This document shows positions 25,194-32,900 of a DNA stretch of 64,000 bases, piece by piece. A program made the translations under genes and the position numbers. This stretch comes from Acidobacteriota bacterium (lineage in GTDB: Bacteria > Acidobacteriota > Thermoanaerobaculia > Gp7-AA8 > JAHWKK01). Within the stretch, counting starts at the first letter, position 1. The number at the start of each line of letters is the position of its first letter. The notes below the pieces were generated by a model. It was not told the origin of the DNA and searched no databases. It saw nothing but the letters and a program-made list of their open reading frames with translations. The stretch covers positions 82,643-146,642 of the forward strand of contig JAHWKK010000008.1 of the NCBI GenBank assembly GCA_019347945.1, given 5' to 3'.

Positions 25194-26050
25194 TGAAACA
25201 GGTTATTTCTCTTCTCGCTCTCGCACTCGCATTGATAGCCGTCGGCCCCGATCTGATGGCATCAGGACACGGCCCCGTTTACGGACTCGCAACGCCAACC
25301 CTGGGAAAAGGAGGATGGAGCCTCGACACCGCAATCATGGTGCGCTCGGAGGAGGTGGATCGGGAGAGCGTGATGGCGCGACCGATGGTAGGGTACGGGA
25401 TCACCGAGGACCTTCAGCTGTCGTTCTCGGTTCCCGTTGCGATTTACCGTGAGGAGGGTTTGCAACCGGAGCGGGCGATGGCGATGATGCCTGGAACTCC
25501 CGACGTGGAGTTCATGGTCAACTGGCGATTCCACCGAGAGGGAACGGACGTCGGCGCACGGTTCGAGAGTACCGCCTTCTTCGGCCTCGAGTATCCGACC
25601 GACTCGGTACGTGCCGGGGTGCGAACGTCACCAGGAGTTCTCGGCGGCGTGGTCACGGGATATGCATCCCGCAGCATCTACGCATGGGCTGGCGGACTCT
25701 ACCAGAGATCGATGAGCCCGCGCAGCGCTACCGCCGATCACATCGGCGATCTCGGGATGGTCAGTCTGGTCTTGGGGTACAGGCCTCAGGTCTTTCGCCA
25801 GGAACTGCCACATCCCGACTGGCGTCTGTTCGTGGAAGCGATCGGAGAGTGGCGTCAGCCGGACATCCGGAATGGAATTGAATTGGCGAACCGGGGGGGC
25901 GAGCAGGTGTTCATTGGTCCTACGGTGCTCGGTCTCTATGGACCCTGGGGGATCTCCGGGGGACCGGTCTTCCCGGTCTACAGCGATTTGAATGGCGACC
26001 AGCCGGAGGAGAACTACCGGTTCGTCGTGAACTTTACCTACTGGTTCTGA
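25190..26050 (+). CDS. Outer-membrane beta-barrel protein of the metal operon
   Basis: The 286-residue protein has a signal peptide (LLALALALIAVGPDLMASGH) and alternating beta strands ending in aromatic residues, with a C-terminal FVVNFTYWF typical of outer-membrane barrels. Strand motifs such as GYGITEDLQLSFSVPV and DVEFMVNWRFHREG resemble the transporter-like barrels found in metal and hydrocarbon operons. The substrate is unknown. Fragments of its 5' end recur in the chimeric duplicate at 29650. The start overlaps the MerT-like stop (ATGA). Confidence 0.7.
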   Translation: MMKQVISLLALALALIAVGPDLMASGHGPVYGLATPTLGKGGWSLDTAIMVRSEEVDRESVMARPMVGYGITEDLQLSFSVPVAIYREEGLQPERAMAMMPGTPDVEFMVNWRFHREGTDVGARFESTAFFGLEYPTDSVRAGVRTSPGVLGGVVTGYASRSIYAWAGGLYQRSMSPRSATADHIGDLGMVSLVLGYRPQVFRQELPHPDWRLFVEAIGEWRQPDIRNGIELANRGGEQVFIGPTVLGLYGPWGISGGPVFPVYSDLNGDQPEENYRFVVNFTYWF

Positions 26051-26063
26051 GGAGAGTGTTCCC

Positions 26064-26609
26064 ATGAAGCGAATCATACGAGTCATTGTTGCTGCGGCAC
26101 TCGTGCTCATCCTGACGCCGCTGAGCGCCAGCGCCGAGATTCTCTCGATCCGGCAGACCATCTTCGGCATGGACTGAGCGGTCTGCGCCCACGCCGTGCG
26201 CGTGGCCCTGCAGAAGATCGAAGGAGTCGACTCGGTACGAGTCTCACTCAACGAAGGAATCGCCGACGTCCGGCTGAAGGAAGGCAACGAGGTGACCATT
26301 GAACAGGTCCGGCAAATTGCCACCGACAGCGGATTCACGCCCAGGGGGGCGGAGGTCGAGGTCGCCGGAACCATCGTCTCTCACAGGGAAGCCGGTCAGG
26401 TCGCCTTTCGAGTGACGGGTCAGGACTTGATCTACATTCTCGTCGACGATCCGAAATCGGAAGGCGCGGTGCGACGGCTGCGGAAGCGTCCGCCCGAGCA
26501 CGAGATCGTCGTGAGCGGGTTCGTCCCCGAAGAGCGGAAGGTGAACGAGCCGAGGGCGCTTTATCTGAGAGAGTTCGAGCGGAGAGAGCAGAGAAAGGCT
26601 GCTCAGTAG
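26064..26609 (+). CDS. Periplasmic HMA protein, predicted selenoprotein (Sec38)
   Basis: ATG 26064 starts a signal peptide (VIVAAALVLILTPLSASA). The frame then reads RQTIFGMD-TGA-AVCAHAVRVALQKIEGVDSVRVSLNEG. The TGA (26175-26177) takes the place of the first Cys of the GMxCxxC site. The frame stays open for 143 codons after the TGA, giving 181 residues with an HMA domain and a C-terminal domain (VEVAGTIVSHREAGQVAFRVTGQDLIYIL) like that of the paralogue at 22555. Amino-acid identity on both sides of the TGA shows the read-through product is under selection. A SECIS-like hairpin follows. It is the last structural gene before the merR at 26697. Confidence 0.86.
26189..26205 (+). promoter_or_regulatory. 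SECIS-like hairpin of Sec-HMA protein 2
   Basis: The stem CCACGC (26189-26194) / GCGTGG (26200-26205) holds a CGTGC loop that starts 17 nt after the TGA and contains the GU dinucleotide typical of SelB-binding loops. The paralogue at 22953 has the same loop with a U-G pair in the stem. Confidence 0.78.
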
Positions 26610-26696
26610 CCGGGATAGTGGCTGGCGGTTCCGTCGATCTACGACTTAAGGAGGAGTGGCACCCTGCACGCATATCGAACGCAGAAGGACGCGCAT

Positions 26697-27134
26697 ATGC
26701 TTCGGATCGGTGAACTGGCAGAAGTGTGCGCAGTGGGAACGAAGACGATACGGTACTACGAGAGTATCGGGCTGCTTCCTCCACCACCGCGCAGCGAAAA
26801 TGGATACCGACGTTACGACGGCGCGGCAGTCCTGCGTCTGCGGTTCATCACGAAGGCGAAGGGCCTGGGACTCAGGCTCGCCGAGATTCGGGAGATCCTG
26901 AGCCTGCACGACCGAGGCGAGTCGCCATGCGATCGCGTTCTGAATCTCACTAAGGAGAAAATCAATTGGGTCGATGAGCAGATCCGGGCTCTCCAGTTAT
27001 TCCGTACAGACCTGCAGCAGTTGTGGCACGAAGCACAGGAGAGCCGGGCTCAGACCCGCGATTGCGTCTGTAGTCTCATAGAAGATCACTCGATTGCGCA
27101 GGAAGCCGCGTACCCGCGTCAAAAACTCAACTAG
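26697..27134 (+). CDS. MerR-family heavy-metal regulator
   Basis: The 145-residue regulator has an N-terminal MerR helix-turn-helix (LRIGELAEVCAVGTKTIRYYESIGLLPPPPRSENGYRRYD), a dimerisation helix, and metal-ligand cysteines: one in ESPCDRVLNLTKEKI at the start of the helix and two in TRDCVCSLIEDH at the C-terminus. This spacing fits the Cd/Pb/Zn/Hg sensor branch (CadR/PbrR type). It is the obvious candidate to act at the three MerR-type promoters at 23107, 23584 and 23629. A damaged copy of its sequence lies at 29758-30167. Confidence 0.87.
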   Translation: MLRIGELAEVCAVGTKTIRYYESIGLLPPPPRSENGYRRYDGAAVLRLRFITKAKGLGLRLAEIREILSLHDRGESPCDRVLNLTKEKINWVDEQIRALQLFRTDLQQLWHEAQESRAQTRDCVCSLIEDHSIAQEAAYPRQKLN

Positions 27135-27170
27135 TAGTCCTTCCCGCACACAGCTGCACTGACCAGTGCG

Positions 27171-27794
27171 TCAGCCGCGTCGCCGAAGCAGATGCTCGCG
27201 CGCTCGCGCGTCTCCCTCGCCTCCTCGCTCGAGAAGCCGCGCCGCGATTGCATCCGCATACTCGTCGCTCTTGTTCCCGCCGAACTTGAACTTCGAGCGA
27301 ACATGCTCGATGTCGAGCCGCACTCCTCGAATCGCGGCCAGCATCCGGCCGTAAGGTGAGCTTCCGGTCGCGATCATGCCGTACCCACCCTCCGGCTGCA
27401 TCTGCGCAATCTGCCGCTGAAGAATCTGCGCGATCCCATCAGGATCGCCGATCACCTCGACCTTTCCAGTTATCTGTACGGATGCGTAGTAACTCGTTGG
27501 TGCCCGCCATTCGCTGGGGAGCCCCGCTTCTCCGTTCCATGTCGACGGAATGTAGACATGCGCGTCGAGCGTCGTGAACATCGCCTTCGGCTCCTCCATG
27601 AGCAGCGGAAGGATCGGATTGTCACGTCGCAGATGAAGCTCGATGAAACCCGCGTCGTCATAGCGGAAGTGCGCTGGCACGACCATCGGAAGCCGATCCG
27701 GACCGACGGCGATGAGCTGCCCGAATGGCTGCTGCCGCAGGGTCTGTTGCCATTCGTCGTCGGCCAGCGCGTCGTCGAATCGTGTCATCAACAA
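27171..27794 (-). CDS. PaiB-like FMN-binding split-barrel protein
   Basis: The 207-residue protein matches the PaiB/transcriptional-regulator family of FMN-binding split barrels: LRQQPFGQLIAVGPDRLPMVVPAHF, HLRRDNPI, VYIPSTWNG and a C-terminal KFKFGGNKS. PaiB-like proteins probably act as flavin-dependent enzymes or stress regulators. The start overlaps the end of the DUF1203 gene by 7 nt, so the two are cotranscribed. No metal link is visible. Confidence 0.82.
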   Translation of the reverse strand: MLMTRFDDALADDEWQQTLRQQPFGQLIAVGPDRLPMVVPAHFRYDDAGFIELHLRRDNPILPLLMEEPKAMFTTLDAHVYIPSTWNGEAGLPSEWRAPTSYYASVQITGKVEVIGDPDGIAQILQRQIAQMQPEGGYGMIATGSSPYGRMLAAIRGVRLDIEHVRSKFKFGGNKSDEYADAIAARLLERGGEGDARAREHLLRRRG

Positions 27795-28291
27795 GAGAAC
27801 TCCTCGACCGATCCAGCGCCTTCGGAATCCTCACGTTCAATGCGGAAATCAAAGCATCCCGCTTCCGTGTCGTACACTTGAACATATGCGACGTCATTTC
27901 GGGAAAGAAGACGCTTCACCGCCAGGTCAGGCATTGTTCCGTCGATCGCGATCTGCTCTCTATGCTCACGTGGCGCGCCATAGGCGACCAGCGTGAGCGG
28001 ATGTGCGAGCAGATGATTCGGGAAGCCGGCGTCTTCCTCGTAACGCGGACACGGTTCCGCATGGATGTACACAGGGCCGGGCTGCGGCAGCGCCTTCAAA
28101 TCGCTGAAGGCGTCGTAGGTGAAGAGGATGCGCTCCTCGTTTCCGACATCGAAGTAGCGGAGACAGTGACGGCAGGGCCCGTAGCCTTTCGCCACCTCGG
28201 TGTGCGCGGGATGCCCATATTTCGGAGAGCGAAGCGTGCTGCGCACGCTCTCGGCAACTGCGGTTGGAATCGGTACGATACGCATATTCAC
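27788..28291 (-). CDS. DUF1203 family protein
   Basis: The protein contains the family signature YGPCRHCLRYF with a CxxC, then FTYDAF, GPVYIHAEPCPRY and HLLAHPLTLVAYG. The function of DUF1203 is unknown. I start it at GTG 28291 because an AAGGAG site lies 8 nt upstream; ATG 28285 is also possible. Longer in-frame versions (to 28402) begin with atypical residues and would overlap less usefully with upstream DNA. Confidence 0.75.
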   Translation of the reverse strand: MNMRIVPIPTAVAESVRSTLRSPKYGHPAHTEVAKGYGPCRHCLRYFDVGNEERILFTYDAFSDLKALPQPGPVYIHAEPCPRYEEDAGFPNHLLAHPLTLVAYGAPREHREQIAIDGTMPDLAVKRLLSRNDVAYVQVYDTEAGCFDFRIEREDSEGAGSVEEFSC

Positions 28292-28406
28292 AGGCTGTCT
28301 CCTTGTTGAACTCATCTTGAGAGCTCGAAAAAGTTGTCGCCATCCGCTTCTTGCGGTCGAATTCATCAGCGCCTGTCTCATTCGCGAATTGCGCCGCAAC
28401 AATCGG

Positions 28407-29507
28407 ATGGACCAGACGCGCCGGCATCCCTATGATCGTAGTGTGATTACCCATGACCTCGCATGGAAGGCTGTAGCAGAGCGCGACAGACGCTTCGACG
28501 GCGAGTTCGTTTACGCCGTGACGACGACCTCGATCTATTGCCGGCCGTCGTGCGCCTCGCGGCGCCCGCGACGAGAGAATGTGCGCTTCTTCGAGACTCC
28601 CGCTGCGGCCGAAAGCGAGGCCTTCCGGCCGTGCCTTCGCTGCGACCCGAGGGACGAGTCAGTTTCGCTGAGCGAACGTGCTCGGCAGATGCTCGAGGCG
28701 AGCCTCGACGACCCACCGTCGCTCGAGCAGCTCGCGAGAAGATTGAGCGTGAGCCGATTTCACCTCCAGCGCACGTTCAAGAAAACTTTCGGTCTGTCGC
28801 CCAAGCAGTATCTGGCAGCGCGACAGATCGAGAGTATGCGGCAGCACCTCAAGGCCGGGGCCGATGTGCTGACGGCGACGTACGCGGCGGGCTACGGATC
28901 AACCAGCAGAATTTACGAGCGCGGCAGCGAAGCGCTGGGAATGACTCCCGGAGTCTACCGTCGGGGCGGCACCGACCTGAGTATTCGATACGTCATCGCT
29001 GCGTCATCGCTCGGACGCCTTCTCGTTGCCGGCACCGTTCGAGGCATCTGCGCTGTCTGGTTCGGTGATACAGACGCCGAGCTCGAAGAAATGATCCGCG
29101 GTGAGTTTCCTAACGCGGATGTGCAGCCGGCAGCCGGCGACGAAATGCGGCAGCTCGTGCTCGACGTCATTGGCGCGATCGAGTTTGATTCGGGCACCGA
29201 GCGGATTCCCCTGGAAGTCGCCGCGACGACGTTTCAGATGCGCGTCTGGAACGCGCTGCGCGCTATTCCGGCTGGCTCGACGCGTTCCTACCGCGAGATC
29301 GCCAGTGAGATCGGCGAGCCGGGCGCCGCTAGGGCCGTCGGAAACGCGTGCGCGAGCAACCGCGTTGCCTATCTCATCCCGTGCCATCGCGCTGTCCCCT
29401 CTGGCGGCGGCATCGGAAGATATCGCTGGGGAACGTCGCGCAAGCAGGAGTTGCTGCGCCGCGAGCGTGCCGCTCAGCCTGGGGCGATGCCAGATGAAGA
29501 AGTATGA
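28407..29507 (+). CDS. ada: Ada-type DNA alkylation repair protein and regulator
   Basis: This 366-residue trifunctional protein removes methyl groups from DNA and activates alkylation-repair genes. Residues 1-80 are the Ada zinc domain with the four Cys ligands and acceptor (YCRPSCASRR and RPCLRCDPRD). Next is an AraC helix-turn-helix (PSLEQLARRLSVSRFHLQRTFKKTFG). The C-terminal O6-methylguanine methyltransferase domain contains the active-site PCHR in VAYLIPCHRAV. Start ATG 28407 aligns with the family. Confidence 0.92.
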   Translation: MDQTRRHPYDRSVITHDLAWKAVAERDRRFDGEFVYAVTTTSIYCRPSCASRRPRRENVRFFETPAAAESEAFRPCLRCDPRDESVSLSERARQMLEASLDDPPSLEQLARRLSVSRFHLQRTFKKTFGLSPKQYLAARQIESMRQHLKAGADVLTATYAAGYGSTSRIYERGSEALGMTPGVYRRGGTDLSIRYVIAASSLGRLLVAGTVRGICAVWFGDTDAELEEMIRGEFPNADVQPAAGDEMRQLVLDVIGAIEFDSGTERIPLEVAATTFQMRVWNALRAIPAGSTRSYREIASEIGEPGAARAVGNACASNRVAYLIPCHRAVPSGGGIGRYRWGTSRKQELLRRERAAQPGAMPDEEV

Positions 29508-29602
29508 TCGTTGATCCGCGATGGACCGTTTATGACGCGCTGAACCTCGTCTTCGCGACCGGTGATTTCGCGCATGGCCTGGGTGAATGGTGGCGCTCGT
29601 AA
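29504..29602 (+). pseudogene. Short gene fragment after ada
   Basis: A 32-codon frame starts at ATG 29504, overlapping the ada stop by 4 nt, which suggests it was once the next gene of the operon. It reads IVDPRWTVYDALNLVFATGDFAHGLGEWWRS and stops. I do not recognise it. The DNA after it belongs to the chimeric duplicate, so the rest of the gene has been lost. Confidence 0.35.
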
Positions 29603-29649
29603 CGCGGCAGAAATCTAGGTCTGACGTTCCATCCAGTCTTTGCCCACCA

Positions 29650-30175
29650 CTCAGGGGTCTTGCTCGTCGTTTCCAGCTTCTTTCTCTTCTCGCTCTCGCA
29701 CTCGTACCGATACTCGTCAGCCCCGAGCTCGTGGCATCAGGGCACCGCCCTGAGCTTGCAGAAGCGTGCGCAGTGGTGACGATACGATACTACGAGAGTA
29801 GTGGTCTGCTTCCTCCACCCCCGCGCAGCGAAAACGGTTACCGACTTACGACGGCGCGGCAGTCCTGCGTCTGCGGTTCATCACGAAGGCGAAGGGCCTG
29901 GGACTCAGGCTCGCCGAGATTCGGGAGATCCTGAGCCTGCACGACCGAGGCGAGTCGCCATGCGATCGCGTTCTGAATCTCACTAAGGAGAAAATCAATT
30001 GGGTCGATGAGCAGATCCGGGCTCTCCAGTTATTCCGTGCAGACCTGCAGCAGTTGTGGCACGAAGCACAGGAGAGCCGGGCTCAGACCCGCGATTGCGT
30101 CTGTAGTCTCATAGAAGATCACTCGATTGCGCAGGAAGCCGCGTACCCGCGTCAAAAACTCAACTAGTAGTCCTT
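29650..30175 (+). pseudogene. Chimeric duplicate of barrel-gene 5' end and merR
   Basis: About 29680-29755 matches the signal-peptide region of the barrel gene at 25190 (SLLALALVPILVSPELVASGH, diverged). At about 29758 the sequence switches to the merR gene, matching 26719-27134 nearly base for base from about 26815 onward, including the stop and about 40 nt beyond it. The 5' part of the merR copy lost codons and contains a frameshift (GYRLTTARQ instead of GYRRYDGAA), so no functional MerR is made. The copy therefore derives from the 25.2-27.2 kb region with an internal deletion of about 1.5 kb. From 30176 to 30374 I see no gene. Confidence 0.8.
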
Positions 30176-30374
30176 CCCGCGCGCCACTGCCCTGACCAGT
30201 GTGTCAGTCGGAAATTGGCTGAGTTGATCCAACGCACGCTCTCCGTAAGGTCCGGGACATTCACAACAGAACGACCACTGCCGCTCTGTGATGAGATTCA
30301 GTTCCGTCTCGGCGGTCCAGATTCAAAATTACTGTCGGCTGTCTGGGGTGCGGGCGTGGCGAACCGTACGCCAT

Positions 30375-30818
30375 TCAGCGGCCACTGAGCAGCTGCTCAT
30401 GGCCTCGGGTCCAGATGAGACGAAATAGCGCCAGACCGATGACCGGGAGGATGATCCACTGCGCGAGCGGAAGGGCGCCGATGCCGACAATGGTCGGCAT
30501 GTCATCGGCGTACGACCAGCGGCCGGCACGCAAGGCGATGATCTCGATCACGATCGTAATGACGAGACCCGTGGTGAGGTAGACCGTCACGGGACTGGCG
30601 GCGAGATGTGTTACCGGCCACTTCGAGGTTCCGACAATTGCGGCCGCGGCGAAGAAAGCCACCAGGGTGATCACCACATCCCCGGCGCTGGCCTGAAGGC
30701 ATACCAGCGTAGCTGTCCAGAACGGCAGCTCCGTCATGTTCGCAAACCACTTCGCCTGCGCCATCTCCCACGCGAAGTGCATCGCGAAGACAGCGATCAT
30801 CCAGGCGGCCCATCGCAT
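30375..30818 (-). CDS. Small four-TM membrane protein
   Basis: The 147-residue protein has about four TM helices and the motifs HFAWEMAQAKWF, ASAGDVVITLVAFF, IEIIALRAGRWSYADDMPTIVGIGALPLAQW. I do not recognise a named function. A frameshifted relative is inside the selenoprotein operon (20570-20997), so the family probably travels with this metal system. It is 9 nt from the Met/His-rich gene at 30828 on the same strand. Confidence 0.65.
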   Translation of the reverse strand: MRWAAWMIAVFAMHFAWEMAQAKWFANMTELPFWTATLVCLQASAGDVVITLVAFFAAAAIVGTSKWPVTHLAASPVTVYLTTGLVITIVIEIIALRAGRWSYADDMPTIVGIGALPLAQWIILPVIGLALFRLIWTRGHEQLLSGR

Positions 30819-30827
30819 CCGTCAGCT

Positions 30828-31136
30828 CTATGGAGTCGGCGGTTGTGTGAGCTGCCGGCTCTTGCGCACCAGAAAGACGGTGAGGGCAATGAGCGCGGCG
30901 ATTGCGGCGATCCAGAATGCGATCATCAGCAGCATCATCACCATCATCATCCCCATCCCCATGCCGCCCTGCATCATCGGACAGGTACCCATCATTCCGC
31001 CTGTCCCATCACTACCGTGCATCATCCCATGCATGCCCGCCATTCCGGCGCTATCGTTCGCCGGGGTGTTCGCAAATCCTGCGGCGGCAAAGAGCAGAAC
31101 GAGAATGAATCCTGTAAAAGGCGCGAATCGTTTCAT
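30828..31136 (-). CDS. Met/His-rich small membrane protein
   Basis: The 102-residue protein has a signal or TM segment (FTGFILVLLFAAAGFA) and then a Met/Gly/His-rich stretch (AGMAGMHGMMHGSDGTGGMMGTCPMMQGG) with one Cys. A second TM helix and a short basic tail follow. Met-rich periplasmic stretches bind Cu(I). The ATG at 31136 was chosen because the longer frame to 31169 adds a non-signal leader. It sits directly upstream of the 30375 membrane gene. Confidence 0.65.
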   Translation of the reverse strand: MKRFAPFTGFILVLLFAAAGFANTPANDSAGMAGMHGMMHGSDGTGGMMGTCPMMQGGMGMGMMMVMMLLMIAFWIAAIAALIALTVFLVRKSRQLTQPPTP

Positions 31137-31310
31137 GCTGTATGTTCCCTCCGACCCAGTTCGGTGCAACGTGCATTCCCTGACCCGCGTCCCTGAATCT
31201 GTCGAGTGACGCGTGTTCCGCTGTCAGCATTGGCTCCTTCAACTTGTAGGCACAGTCGTCGCAACTTGCACGTCGTGGTCGCTCCGCATGCAATCGAGAG
31301 TGATAGCCGC

Positions 31311-32087
31311 ATGAGAGTGCTCGCCGCGATGGCGCATCCTGACGACGCGGAGTTCCTCTGCGCGGGAACTCTCCGTCTTCTCGCCGAGTGCGGCTGGGAG
31401 CTTCGCTCCATCACGCTCAGCGGCGGCGACATGGGGGCGCCGTCGGGACGTCGCGAGGAGGTCCGCGTGACGCGCACCGAAGAAGCGCGACGCGCGGCGG
31501 AGACGATCGGTGGCAGCTATCGGTGGGCTGGTCTCAGCGACCTGGCGATCTACTACTGTCCCGAACAGCTCGAGAAAGTCACCGACGCGCTCCGCGAATT
31601 CGCTCCCGACATCGTCATCACCCACTCGCCGGACTGCTACATGATCGACCACGAGGAGACCGCGAAACTCGTCCGGATGGCGTGCTTCGGCGCCTGCATT
31701 CCGCTTTTTCCCAGTGCCGAGCCTCCGACACGCAATGGCGTTCCCGCGCTCTACTACGCCGACGCGTTCGAGGGGAAGGACAAATACGGCAATCCCGTCG
31801 TCGCTTCGTTCTGGATCGACGTGACCTCGACGTTCGATGTCCGGCAGCGCGCGCTCGCCTGCCACGCCAGTCAACGCGAGTGGCTGCGCGCACAACACGC
31901 CATCGATGACTATTTGGCCACGAACGAGAGTTTCGCGCGCGAGCACGGTTCTCGATGCGGCGTGCAATACGCCGAAGGGTTCCGCCAGCACCTCGGCCAC
32001 GGTTACCCGCAGCACAATCTGCTGCGCGAGGCGCTCACCGATTTCGCGCTCGATCCGTCTCGTCCTCTCCCCGGAGACGTCCGATGA
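31311..32087 (+). CDS. LmbE/PIG-L family zinc deacetylase
   Basis: The 258-residue protein is a zinc-dependent N-acetylglucosaminyl deacetylase-like enzyme. It has the AHPDDAE zinc motif near residue 8, GGDMG, a RTEEARRAAETIG helix, and the distal His in DCYMIDHEET. Its substrate may be a GlcNAc-linked small molecule. The 3' end overlaps the start of a truncated glucosamine-6-phosphate isomerase-like gene by 4 nt, the usual neighbour of this subtype. Confidence 0.82.
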   Translation: MRVLAAMAHPDDAEFLCAGTLRLLAECGWELRSITLSGGDMGAPSGRREEVRVTRTEEARRAAETIGGSYRWAGLSDLAIYYCPEQLEKVTDALREFAPDIVITHSPDCYMIDHEETAKLVRMACFGACIPLFPSAEPPTRNGVPALYYADAFEGKDKYGNPVVASFWIDVTSTFDVRQRALACHASQREWLRAQHAIDDYLATNESFAREHGSRCGVQYAEGFRQHLGHGYPQHNLLREALTDFALDPSRPLPGDVR

Positions 32088-32422
32088 CGCGGCGGGTGAG
32101 CAAGATCACTCCCGAGTGGTGGGACTACACCACGCTCGATCCAAGCATCATCGATGATGCCGCGCGGCGCGTACTGGTAGACCTGTGCCTCACCTGAGTC
32201 TTCGATACGGATGACCTTTGCCTTCGGTGTGAAGAACGGTTGCTCGACCTCTCCGGCTGGTTCGACGCCCAACCCCGAGTCACGGAGATGCGTAATCAGC
32301 GACTGGTAATCGACGCTCGCTTCCGAGGATGAAGTGCCCGCCGCGCCGTCGTTCGCCGACTGTACGGGTGCGCATCCGATCGACACGACAACGAGCAGTG
32401 CAAGCGCGCTCTGGAAGTTCAT
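32003..32422 (-). pseudogene. 3'-truncated secreted lipoprotein gene
   Basis: The first 75 or so codons look genuine: a lipoprotein signal peptide with lipobox Cys (LLVVVSIGC) and a folded part (DYQSLITHLRDSGLGVEPAGEVEQPFFTPKAKVIRIEDSGEAQVYQY). From about 32185 downward the frame enters the antisense of the NagB-like fragment and the LmbE gene, so the native C-terminus is lost. The domain with VEPAGEVEQPFF looks like a periplasmic sensor or chaperone domain that I cannot name. Confidence 0.6.
32084..32197 (+). pseudogene. Truncated glucosamine-6-phosphate isomerase-like gene
   Basis: Only the N-terminal 28 or so recognisable residues remain (TRRVSKITPEWWDYTTLDPSIIDDAAR), a start typical of NagB-like isomerases that follow LmbE genes. 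The homology ends near 32170, and the frame stops at 32197 in DNA belonging to the oppositely oriented truncated gene. This marks a recombination junction. Confidence 0.65.
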
Positions 32423-32450
32423 GATGCAGCTCCTTTTGAGATGGTACTCG

Positions 32451-32900
32451 TCAGTGATCCGCGCTCCTCGAGCGTGACGACCAATGGATGTGGATGATCT
32501 TCCACCCCTCCGGCGACTTCCTCAGGAGCATCGTCTCGGTTCCCGTGAGATCAATGGTCTTTTTACCGAAGGTCCCGCTCGTCTCGGTTCTCGTCAGGAT
32601 CCAGGCATGTTCACCGTCAATTCCGCTCGTCTGGTCGACAATCGTAGTTTCGACCGAGCGGAGAAATTTCATATCGGAGTGCAGATGGTGCGAAGCGTAC
32701 TCGTCGCGCGACGCCTCGACACCTCCGGTCTCGTAAATGACGACGTCCGGTGCGAGATGACCGAGCGCTGCTTCCGCGTTCCCCGACTCGAGCGCCCGGT
32801 GAAAAGAGGCCACGACCTCGGCCGGTCCATCCGTGCGCTCAACGGCCTCGGCTCCAAAGGTGATCAGCAGGGCAAGCAGCAGGATCGTCTTGCTCTTCAT
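32451..32900 (-). CDS. Secreted SnoaL/NTF2-like protein
   Basis: The 149-residue protein has a signal peptide (KTILLLALLITFGAEA) and an NTF2-like domain: VVASFHRALESGNAEAALGHLAPDVVIYETGGVEASRDEYASHHL, ending WKIIHIHWSSR. The His-rich sites (ASHHLHSD, HIHW) suggest metal or small-ligand binding. The start overlaps the stop of the upstream gene at 32897 by 4 nt. Confidence 0.75.
   Translation of the reverse strand: MKSKTILLLALLITFGAEAVERTDGPAEVVASFHRALESGNAEAALGHLAPDVVIYETGGVEASRDEYASHHLHSDMKFLRSVETTIVDQTSGIDGEHAWILTRTETSGTFGKKTIDLTGTETMLLRKSPEGWKIIHIHWSSRSRSADH

Noticed and set aside
19879..26609. In-frame TGA codons explained as general TGA recoding (Trp or Gly code)
   Set aside because: TGA is used as the normal stop in many genes of the window, including ftsX and dnaE, and never appears inside other long conserved genes.
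19879..26609. The four TGA-interrupted genes as pseudogenes or sequencing errors
   Set aside because: Each has exactly one TGA, always at a conserved Cys, with intact frames on both sides and hairpins at fixed distance. Decay or error would place stops at random and also create TAA/TAG.
32195..32197. TGA after the NagB-like fragment as another Sec codon
   Set aside because: Homology ends before it, the following frame is antisense of another gene, and no hairpin or Cys position supports it.
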